Below are positions 7,860 to 14,475 of a stretch of DNA of 23,976 nt, in pieces; the first letter of the stretch is position 1; every line of letters begins with the position of its first letter. Source of the DNA: Porphyromonadaceae bacterium (GTDB taxonomy: Bacteria; Bacteroidota; Bacteroidia; Bacteroidales; Dysgonomonadaceae); contig JALHIE010000017.1 in the NCBI GenBank assembly GCA_022840285.1, positions 1 through 23,976 on the forward strand, in the 5' to 3' direction. Under the pieces are notes generated by a model that worked only from the letters and a program-made list of their open reading frames with translations, did not search any database and had not been told where the DNA came from. The position numbers and the translations under genes were made by a program.

Positions 7860-8990
7860 ATGAGAAGTTCTGTTTACAATATAGCGATCCTGGGATGTGG
7901 AAAAGTGGCGCATTTGCATGCCAAGGCAGTACAGGAACTGCCCAATGCCCGCCTGGCCGGGGTCTGGAGCCGCACCAAACAAACGGCAACCGACTTTGCC
8001 GACCAATACCAGGTCCCCGCCTATACCGATGTGGCAGAGCTCATTAAAAAAGAAAAAATTGACCTGGCTATCGTCTGCACTCCTCATCCGTTCCATTTGG
8101 AACCGGCACAACAAGCCGCCCTTCAGGGTGCCCATATCCTGGTGGAAAAACCGCTCGCATCGACTCTGGAAGATGCTGACAAAATCATTTCAACCTGTAG
8201 AAAGGCGGGGGTCAAACTCGGGGTGGTCAGTCAACGCAGGTGGTATGAACCCGTATTAAGGGTGAAAAAAGCCATTGAAGACGGTAAAATAGGAAGACCG
8301 GTATTGGGTACTGTCAACATGCTGGGCTGGAGGGATAAAAGCTATTACGATACCGATAAATGGCGTGGAAACTGGAAAACGGAAGGAGGAGGAGTCCTGG
8401 TGAATCAAGCGCCGCACCAATTGGACATTTTACTTTGGTTTATGGGAGAGGTTGATGAGGTTTACGGCATCTGGAGAAACCTGAATCACCCTTATATTGA
8501 GGTGGAGGATACTGCATTGGCTATAATAAAATTCAGGAACGGTGGAGTAGGAAATATCATCGTGAGCAACTCGCAAAAGCCCGGAATTTACGGAAAAGTA
8601 CATGTACACGGTGAAAACGGAGCATCTGCAGGTGTCCAGACCGATGGGGGCGCTATGTTTATTGCAGGAATGAAAGGGATTCTGGAACCTCCGGTAAACG
8701 ACCTCTGGACTATTCCTGGAGAAGAAAATCTGATAAAAAAATGGAAAACGGAAGATGCCCGTCATTTTGATAACATCGATCCGATGATCCACTATATGGA
8801 GCGACAAATAGAAGATTTTTTATCTGCACTGGATGAAAATCGTGATCCGCTGGTGACCGGAGAGGACGGACGCAGGACAGTGGAGTTGTTTACGGCCATT
8901 TATCGCTCCACCCGCGATAATTTACCTGTAAAATTTCCTCTTTACCCCGAAAACAAAAACGATATGGACGGCAGATCAGGGCCTTTATAA
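7860..8990 (+). CDS. Cytoplasmic Gfo/Idh/MocA family oxidoreductase
   Basis: 376 residues starting directly with the Rossmann fold (ILGCGKVA, residues 10-17), with no Tat or Sec signal, unlike the other Gfo/Idh/MocA proteins in this window. EKP is at 96-98, and the C-terminal alpha/beta domain contains NQAPHQLDILLWFMG, where the H-x-x-D pair is the usual substrate/proton-relay site of inositol- and glucose-fructose-type members. It probably interconverts a sugar and its keto form in the cytoplasm using free NAD(P)(H). It follows the alcohol dehydrogenase by 12 bp. The next gene is 132 bp away, so it likely ends this transcription unit, although no hairpin terminator is visible there. Confidence 0.87.
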   Translation: MRSSVYNIAILGCGKVAHLHAKAVQELPNARLAGVWSRTKQTATDFADQYQVPAYTDVAELIKKEKIDLAIVCTPHPFHLEPAQQAALQGAHILVEKPLASTLEDADKIISTCRKAGVKLGVVSQRRWYEPVLRVKKAIEDGKIGRPVLGTVNMLGWRDKSYYDTDKWRGNWKTEGGGVLVNQAPHQLDILLWFMGEVDEVYGIWRNLNHPYIEVEDTALAIIKFRNGGVGNIIVSNSQKPGIYGKVHVHGENGASAGVQTDGGAMFIAGMKGILEPPVNDLWTIPGEENLIKKWKTEDARHFDNIDPMIHYMERQIEDFLSALDENRDPLVTGEDGRRTVELFTAIYRSTRDNLPVKFPLYPENKNDMDGRSGPL

Positions 8991-9016
8991 TCAAAAAACG
9001 CAATTATCTATCTTGA

Positions 9017-9050
9017 TTGCAGCCTGTCTGCAAAATTATACTTACCTTTA
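9017..9050 (+). promoter_or_regulatory. Possible promoter upstream of the second TIM-barrel gene
   Basis: The 132-bp gap 8991-9122 contains TACCTTTA at 9043-9050, one mismatch from TAnnTTTG, with TTG at 9017-9019 upstream (23-bp spacing, long but within reported ranges). No other feature explains this AT-rich gap. Confidence 0.35.
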
Positions 9051-9122
9051 TTGCTCATTTAATCAAGTATCAGTTTGTAGTATCCGTTTTACCCGGAATA
9101 ACTTAATAATAGATAAATTCTA

Positions 9123-10034
9123 ATGAACAGGAAAGATTTCATCAAGTCTGCGGCAGCCTTAGCCGGAGCAGCAACCGTAACGTCATTTGCATCTGCATCC
9201 GTTTTGCAGAGTAAGCCGAAGAAAAAAGTCACCTTAAAAAAGAGTTTAGGACTTGGCATGATTAAAGAAGAACTGTCATTAACCGATAAGTTCAGACTTG
9301 CCAAGGAGTTGGGTTTTGATGGTGTGGAATTAAACAGCCCTGTCGATTTCAATATCTCTGAGGTATTGGATGCTAAGTCGAAATCAGGAATTGAACTTCC
9401 CACTGTGGTAAACAAGGACCACTGGAGTTCACCCCTTTCCGATCCCGATCCTGCCGTGAGGAAAAAGTGTATTGACTCCGTTGCAAAATCTTTGCAGGAA
9501 GTGAAAGAGATGGGTGGAGACACGGTCCTGGTCGTGCCGGGCGTAGTGAATGAGAAAGTATCCTATGAACAGGCATACATCACGTCCCAACAGGCAATCA
9601 GGGAATTGATCCCTTATGCGGAAAAAACGGGAATGCAAATTGCACTGGAAAACGTTTGGAACAATTTTCTCATAAGTCCTCTTGAAGCAAAGAGATATAT
9701 CGATGAAATAAATCACCCCCTGGTGGGTTGGTATTTTGATATCGGAAATGTTTTACGGTACGGTTGGCCCGAACATTGGATCAAGACACTCAACAACCGC
9801 ATCATGAAGCTTCACATCAAAGAGTTCAGCCGTGAACTTATGAACTCAAAAGGATTGTGGGAAGGTTTCAACGTCGACTTGCTGAAGGGCGACAACAACT
9901 GGCCGGTGGTAATGAAAGCCGTAAGAGAGATAAACCATCAGGGAGGTTGGCTAACAGCGGAGGTTAAGGGAGGAGACCGAAATCACTTGAAACGGATCTC
10001 GGCACAGATGGATGAAATTGTCGCGTACCTGTAA
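9123..10034 (+). CDS. Exported xylose-isomerase-like TIM-barrel protein (copy 2)
   Basis: 303-residue paralogue of the protein at 3759-4691, same superfamily, with all four metal ligands kept: E176, D206, H231 and E280. By hand count it differs at 63 of 268 aligned positions with no gaps. The most conserved part is residues ~131-222, around the DIGN metal site and the GWPEHW segment. Differences are concentrated in the first third, so copies 1 and 2 may share chemistry but differ in substrate contacts. The signal is Tat-like with the second arginine replaced (NRKDFIK), the reverse of copy 1. It precedes a Gfo/Idh/MocA gene by 55 bp. Likely role is periplasmic: enolisation, elimination or isomerisation of an oxidised glycoside made by the neighbouring dehydrogenase. 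That function is inferred from family and context. Confidence 0.87.
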   Translation: MNRKDFIKSAAALAGAATVTSFASASVLQSKPKKKVTLKKSLGLGMIKEELSLTDKFRLAKELGFDGVELNSPVDFNISEVLDAKSKSGIELPTVVNKDHWSSPLSDPDPAVRKKCIDSVAKSLQEVKEMGGDTVLVVPGVVNEKVSYEQAYITSQQAIRELIPYAEKTGMQIALENVWNNFLISPLEAKRYIDEINHPLVGWYFDIGNVLRYGWPEHWIKTLNNRIMKLHIKEFSRELMNSKGLWEGFNVDLLKGDNNWPVVMKAVREINHQGGWLTAEVKGGDRNHLKRISAQMDEIVAYL

Positions 10035-10089
10035 AAAGTCATTATTACCAAACTCATGACCATACTATCCAACAAATAATTTAAATAAT

Positions 10090-11442
10090 ATGAAAAACAA
10101 AAATTCATTATCGAGAAGAAGTTTTTTAAAAAGTTCCGTTGTGGCCGGAACAGCAGGCATGATGGGAGGAATTCCAATGTTGAGTTCCTGCTCGAGTGAA
10201 AAATCAAAAAAAGGTGAGCTGACGCTGCCGGAGTTGCTGGAACAGGCACCCGACGGGAAAGTTATTAAAGCCGGATTAATCGGATGTGGCGGTCGGGGTA
10301 CCGGTGCCGCCATGAACTTTTTAGACGCGGGACCAAACCTTCAGATTGTTGCATTGGGGGATGTGTTACAGGACAAACTGAACAACTGCAGGGAGATCCT
10401 GAAAAAAGAACGGAACGTTGATATTCCCGATGAAAACTGTTTTCTTGGATTTGACAGTTATGAAAAGGTCATCGATTCCGGAGTGGATCTGGTCCTGCTT
10501 TGTACGCCTCCCCATTTTCGTCCGGCTCACGTAGAAGCCGCCGTAAATGCACAAAAACACATTTTCATGGAAAAACCGATCGCCGTTGACCCGTTTGGAG
10601 TCAGAAAGGTATTGGCAGCAGTAAAAAGGGCAAAAACCCTGAATCTGAATATTATCAGCGGCACCATCCGTCGTTCTCAAAAAGATTACATGGAGACCAG
10701 GAGAAGGGTTCTCAACGGTGAGATTGGCGACATTGTGGGAGCAAATATCATCCGAAACGGTGGAGCATTATGGTTCCGTACCAGAAAACCGGAATGGACA
10801 GACATGGAATATATGTTGCGAAACTGGGTAAACTTCTGCTGGCTTTCGGGCGATCACATCACCGAACAATTTATCCACGAGGTGGATGTCATGAACTGGT
10901 ATTTGGGTAAAAATCCCATTAAAGCAACCGGTTGGGGCGGACGCCAAAGAAGGGTAACCGGAGATCAGTATGATTTCTTCAGTATCGAGTACTTGTACGA
11001 CAACGGTATGCGCACGCATTGTGCTGCGAGACAGATTGACGGTTGTACCAATGGAAAAGTAGAGCAAATTAACTGTACGAATGGCTATGCCGATGCTTCC
11101 GGAAAGCTATACGACCTGAACGGAAACATTATATGGAAATATCCACATCCCGAAGAAGGCGACACTCAATCGGAGTGGAGCGTAAAGAATCCGTTTGTTC
11201 AGGAACACATTAATCTGGTTACCGCCATCCGTAGCGGAAATACAATTAACGACGGCGAAGATCAGGCTTATTCATCTCTCGTCACCATCATGGGACGTAT
11301 GGCGGCCTATACCGGAAAGGACATCACGTGGGATGAAGTGCTGAATTCCGACCTATACCTGGGGCCTAAGACATATGTAATGGGGCCCGTTGAAAACATT
11401 CCTGAAGTTATTCCGGTAGCGGGCGTTCCCGGAAAAGAATAA
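10090..11442 (+). CDS. Tat-exported Gfo/Idh/MocA oxidoreductase, probable lipoprotein
   Basis: 450 residues with two export features at once: a twin-arginine motif (SRRSFLK at residues 8-14) and a lipobox ending at Cys34 (LSSC), indicating a folded, cofactor-loaded protein sent through Tat and then lipid-anchored. The Rossmann fold starts at 61 (AGLIGCGGRGTG), and EKP is at 161-163. The C-terminal half repeats the WLSGDHxxEQxIH signature of the protein at 2430-3752, so these two are paralogues in one subfamily. About 25 residues (ELTLPELLEQAPDGK region) sit between lipobox and Rossmann fold as a linker. Upstream is the second TIM barrel and 12 bp downstream is the GH109-like gene. Expected reaction is oxidation of a sugar ring hydroxyl by bound NAD(P). 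Confidence 0.88.
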   Translation: MKNKNSLSRRSFLKSSVVAGTAGMMGGIPMLSSCSSEKSKKGELTLPELLEQAPDGKVIKAGLIGCGGRGTGAAMNFLDAGPNLQIVALGDVLQDKLNNCREILKKERNVDIPDENCFLGFDSYEKVIDSGVDLVLLCTPPHFRPAHVEAAVNAQKHIFMEKPIAVDPFGVRKVLAAVKRAKTLNLNIISGTIRRSQKDYMETRRRVLNGEIGDIVGANIIRNGGALWFRTRKPEWTDMEYMLRNWVNFCWLSGDHITEQFIHEVDVMNWYLGKNPIKATGWGGRQRRVTGDQYDFFSIEYLYDNGMRTHCAARQIDGCTNGKVEQINCTNGYADASGKLYDLNGNIIWKYPHPEEGDTQSEWSVKNPFVQEHINLVTAIRSGNTINDGEDQAYSSLVTIMGRMAAYTGKDITWDEVLNSDLYLGPKTYVMGPVENIPEVIPVAGVPGKE

Positions 11443-11454
11443 AAAAACAATAGC

Positions 11455-12807
11455 ATGAAACATTTTAATTTATTTTTTTTAGCGTTAATTTTTGCGGTGA
11501 GTAGTTTCGCACAGCCATCCGGGCAGATGCAGAATCCTGAACCTCCGCGTGAAAAAGGACAAAGGAGCGTGCTGCAGTTGGCCGTCGACCCCATCCCCAC
11601 GGTTCGGGTAGGATTTATCGGATTGGGTAATCGGGGTACCGGAGCAGTAGGGAGATACACATTTATCGAAGGCGTGGAGATAAAAGCCCTGTGCGATTTA
11701 GATGCAGATAAGGTAAAAAGATCGCAAAACACGTTGGCAAAAAGAGGACTTAAGCCTGCCGACGAGTACGTGGGTGAAGACGCGTGGAAAGAACTGTGCC
11801 AGCGAAAAGACATCGACCTGATCTATATTTGCACCGACTGGCTTCACCATACACCTATGGCCGTATATGCCATGCAGCAGGGGAAACACGTCGCCATCGA
11901 AGTCCCGGCAGCAACTACCATCGAAGAGTGTTGGCAGCTGGTAAACACGGCTGAAAAAACACGCCGTCATTGCATGATGCTGGAGAACACCTGTTACGAC
12001 TTCTTTGAGTTAAACACGTTAAATATGGCTCAACAAGGACTTTTCGGTGATATTGTCCACGGAGAGGGTGCCTATATTCACGATTTAAGGGAGAGCAACT
12101 TCCGGTCCGGCGCTTACTGGGACATGTGGAGATTGAAGTTCAACACGGCGCATACGGGCAACCCCTACCCCACACACGGGCTCGGTCCGATTTGCCAGGT
12201 GATGGGCATCCACCGGGGGGACAAGATGAATTACTTGGTTTCTGTCTCTTCCAATCAGTTTGGGATGACGGAATACGCCAAGGAGAAGTTCGGTGAAAAT
12301 TCGCCGCAGGCAAAGCAGGAGTATAAGCTTGGCGATATGAATACAACCGTTATAAAAACCGAAAAAGGGCGGACGATAATGATACAGCACGACGTTACAA
12401 GTCCCCGGCCCTACAGCAGGCTGCACACCATTAGCGGCACAAAGGGTTTTTTTCAGAAATACCCAACCGGGTTGATCGCACTGGAACCAAAAGCCCATAA
12501 CTTCCTCACGGAAACGCAAATTGACTCGTTAATGACTCAATACGAGCATCCTTTCATAAAAGAGATCGGTGAATTTGCCAAAAAGGTAGGCGGTCACGGC
12601 GGTATGGACTTCATCATGGATTACCGGTTGATCCATTGCTTGAGGAACGGATTGCCTCTCGACCAGGACGTTTATGATGCTGCAGAATGGTCGTGCCTGG
12701 TTGAGTTAAGCGAACAATCGGTATTGAACGGAGGAATGCCTGTAAAGATTCCCGATTTCACCCGTGGCGACTGGGACAAGTTAAACGGATTAAAATTTGC
12801 ACCTTGA
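11455..12807 (+). CDS. GH109-like Gfo/Idh/MocA-fold glycosidase, secreted
   Basis: 450 residues with a Sec-type signal peptide (residues 1-19, cut near SSFA-Q) and a Rossmann fold from 51 (VGFIGLGNRGTG). It differs from the other four family members here: the EKP motif is replaced by EVP (149-151), and it carries NPYPTHGLGP (Y238, H241) and CYDFFE (Y181). These match the active-site pattern of GH109 NAD-dependent alpha-N-acetylgalactosaminidases, in which a Tyr and a His three residues apart take part in an oxidation-elimination-addition-reduction cycle with NAD that is not released. I therefore call it GH109 or a close sister. The true substrate may not be N-acetylgalactosamine. The NagB-like gene downstream would fit an amino sugar. 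It ends the 9123-12807 run; the next gene is 135 bp away. Confidence 0.78.
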   Translation: MKHFNLFFLALIFAVSSFAQPSGQMQNPEPPREKGQRSVLQLAVDPIPTVRVGFIGLGNRGTGAVGRYTFIEGVEIKALCDLDADKVKRSQNTLAKRGLKPADEYVGEDAWKELCQRKDIDLIYICTDWLHHTPMAVYAMQQGKHVAIEVPAATTIEECWQLVNTAEKTRRHCMMLENTCYDFFELNTLNMAQQGLFGDIVHGEGAYIHDLRESNFRSGAYWDMWRLKFNTAHTGNPYPTHGLGPICQVMGIHRGDKMNYLVSVSSNQFGMTEYAKEKFGENSPQAKQEYKLGDMNTTVIKTEKGRTIMIQHDVTSPRPYSRLHTISGTKGFFQKYPTGLIALEPKAHNFLTETQIDSLMTQYEHPFIKEIGEFAKKVGGHGGMDFIMDYRLIHCLRNGLPLDQDVYDAAEWSCLVELSEQSVLNGGMPVKIPDFTRGDWDKLNGLKFAP

Positions 12808-12840
12808 TCCCCCGACAACCGTTTTTTTAATCTACTTGGT

Positions 12841-12905
12841 ATATTCGGAATGGCGAAGTTTCACCAATAGGGTTTCTGTAGTGGCAAACCGACCGTTCCG
12901 AATAT
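12841..12905 (+). repeat. Imperfect 65-base palindrome in the gap before the DUF1080 gene
   Basis: ATATTCGGAA at 12841-12850 has its exact reverse complement at 12896-12905. The stem extends inward through a G-U and two G-C pairs (12851-12853 with 12893-12895). Further inside, GTTT/AAAC and CCA/TGG can pair, giving a long interrupted hairpin. No T-run follows, so it is not an ordinary rho-independent terminator. It could be a dispersed palindromic element, an RNA stabiliser or processing site between gene groups, or an operator. Confidence 0.55.
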
Positions 12906-12942
12906 TCATTTCTTTCTAATAATTCATTTGAAGTTTTCGGAC

Positions 12943-13656
12943 ATGAAAAAACAAGTCTTGGTAATCTGGACCATCCTCACTCTGTTCTTATTACAAACTA
13001 GCCCCGGCTCTTCGCAGGAATTAGTGGCTTCGTTTGGGAAATCGATACATATGAAAGACCTTCTTGCAGGAAAACTTAAAAATGCCCGACCGGTAAAATG
13101 GTACCAGGTCAATACCGAAGCAGACTCCTGGAAAATCAGCGGCAAAACACTGAAGTGCACCGGGTTACCCATTGGAGTGATACGCAGTGAAAAGGAGTAC
13201 GAGAACTTTATTATGCATATTGAATGGAGCCACCGTAAACCGGGAGGAAATTCCGGCGCTTTTGTCTGGAGCAAGGCTCAACCGGGTGAAAACAGGCTAC
13301 CGGACGGGGTTGAAGTACAGATGTTGGACCTGGAATGGATCAAACTCAATACCCGTGATGGTGTGGAACCACCTGTCGCTTATGTACACGGAGAATTATT
13401 TGGCGTTGGCGGAGTCGAAATAACACCTGAAAATCCAAGGGGTAAAAGAAGTAAGTCGAGGGAAAACAGGGTGAAAGGAGCGAAAGAATGGAATAGTTAC
13501 GAGATTGTGTGTGTCGACGGGAACATTAAATTATCCGTAAATGGCAAGTTTGTAAATGGAATCACCAATTCATCACAAAAAAAAGGATACATCTGCCTGG
13601 AAGCAGAAGGTTCCGAGATCCATTTCAGGAATATACAAATTATCGAATTGGACTGA
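12943..13656 (+). CDS. Secreted DUF1080 (3-keto-disaccharide hydrolase-type) protein
   Basis: 237 residues from ATG 12943; an in-frame TTG at 12928 would add five residues and blunt the signal. The signal peptide is residues 1-~25 (hydrophobic core then SPGSSQ). The rest is one DUF1080 / PF06439 domain, a concanavalin-like beta-sandwich: EYENFIMHIEWSHRKPGGNS early, PDGVEVQMLD in the middle, WNSYEIVCVDGNIKLSVNGK and a final IHFRNIQIIEL strand, all standard landmarks. Pfam names the domain after a 3-keto-disaccharide hydrolase, and members often sit beside Gfo/Idh/MocA and TIM-barrel genes as here. A domain of the same family occurs twice at the end of the protein at 19170-22553. Proposed role is periplasmic hydrolysis or binding of an oxidised glycoside; binding alone cannot be excluded. 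Confidence 0.85.
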   Translation: MKKQVLVIWTILTLFLLQTSPGSSQELVASFGKSIHMKDLLAGKLKNARPVKWYQVNTEADSWKISGKTLKCTGLPIGVIRSEKEYENFIMHIEWSHRKPGGNSGAFVWSKAQPGENRLPDGVEVQMLDLEWIKLNTRDGVEPPVAYVHGELFGVGGVEITPENPRGKRSKSRENRVKGAKEWNSYEIVCVDGNIKLSVNGKFVNGITNSSQKKGYICLEAEGSEIHFRNIQIIELD

Positions 13657-13727
13657 ACCGAAGATAAATAATTTAAGACAGGTTATACCGGACAGGTGAT
13701 TATGCTACCCACAAACAAAAAGAAGAG

Positions 13728-14456
13728 ATGGAAATTATTATCAGTGAAAACAAACAAGAACTTGGTAAAGAAGCAGCGAAACTAGGAGCACTGCTCATTC
13801 AAAAAGCTATACGGGAAAAGGGGGAAGCCAACATAATAGTTGCCACAGGAGCCTCACAGTTCGAGATGTTAACTCGTCTCGTAAACGAAAATGTCGACTG
13901 GTCCAATGTAACGGCATTTCATCTGGATGAGTACATCGGAATTCCGGATACCCATCCGGCTTCTTTCCGCAAATACCTAAAAGAGAGGTTTGCAGATATC
14001 GTTCCGTTGAAGAAGTTCAACTACGTAAACGGTGAGATTAACCCCCTGGAAGAGTGCAACAGACTCGGCAAATTGATTGGCAAGACAACAATTGATGTCG
14101 CATTTATCGGGATCGGCGAAAACAGTCACATTGCTTTCAACGATCCACCTGCCGATTTTGAAACAGAGGAGCCGTATATTGTGGTTCACCTGGACAAGGA
14201 TTGCCGGATGCAACAGCTGGGCGAAGGCTGGTTTTCCACCCTCGACGATGTGCCTGTACAGGCAATCAGCATGTCTGTCCATCAAATCATGAAATCGGAA
14301 GCAATTATTTGCAGTGTGCCCGATGGACGCAAGGCTCTTGCCGTAAAAAAAACGATTGAAAGTCCTGTCGATCCATCCGTTCCATCATCCATCCTGAAAG
14401 AACATAAAGCTGTGTGGCTGTTTGCAGACAATTATTCAGCCGCTCTTTTGTCCTAA
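13728..14456 (+). CDS. Glucosamine-6-phosphate deaminase / 6-phosphogluconolactonase family enzyme (NagB-like)
   Basis: 242 residues, no signal, cytoplasmic. NagB family landmarks are present: phosphate-binding ATGAS (39-43), FHLDEYIG with D67-E68 (the proton-transfer Asp region), and GIGENSHIAFNDP with E131, H134 and D139. In Escherichia coli NagB the corresponding motif is GNDGHIAFNEP, so the Gly before His is Ser here and the Glu of NEP is Asp. FNDPPAD forms are common in a Bacteroidota/Planctomycetes subfamily whose substrate is not always tested. The family converts glucosamine-6-phosphate to fructose-6-phosphate and ammonia. In this locus it suggests an amino sugar is released, perhaps by the GH109-like protein. 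It begins 71 bp after DUF1080 with a purine-rich AGAAGAG before the ATG, and 19 bp before the esterase gene. Confidence 0.83.
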   Translation: MEIIISENKQELGKEAAKLGALLIQKAIREKGEANIIVATGASQFEMLTRLVNENVDWSNVTAFHLDEYIGIPDTHPASFRKYLKERFADIVPLKKFNYVNGEINPLEECNRLGKLIGKTTIDVAFIGIGENSHIAFNDPPADFETEEPYIVVHLDKDCRMQQLGEGWFSTLDDVPVQAISMSVHQIMKSEAIICSVPDGRKALAVKKTIESPVDPSVPSSILKEHKAVWLFADNYSAALLS

Positions 14457-14475
14457 ATAACTGTTATCAGAAGTC

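Noticed and set aside
12808..12830. T-run after the GH109-like stop as a terminator
   Set aside because: Seven T residues follow, but no hairpin stem precedes them; the palindrome further on has no T-run.
13728..14456. Calling the deaminase nagB outright
   Set aside because: Motif changes and the uncertain FNDPP subfamily make the exact substrate unclear, so only the family is named.
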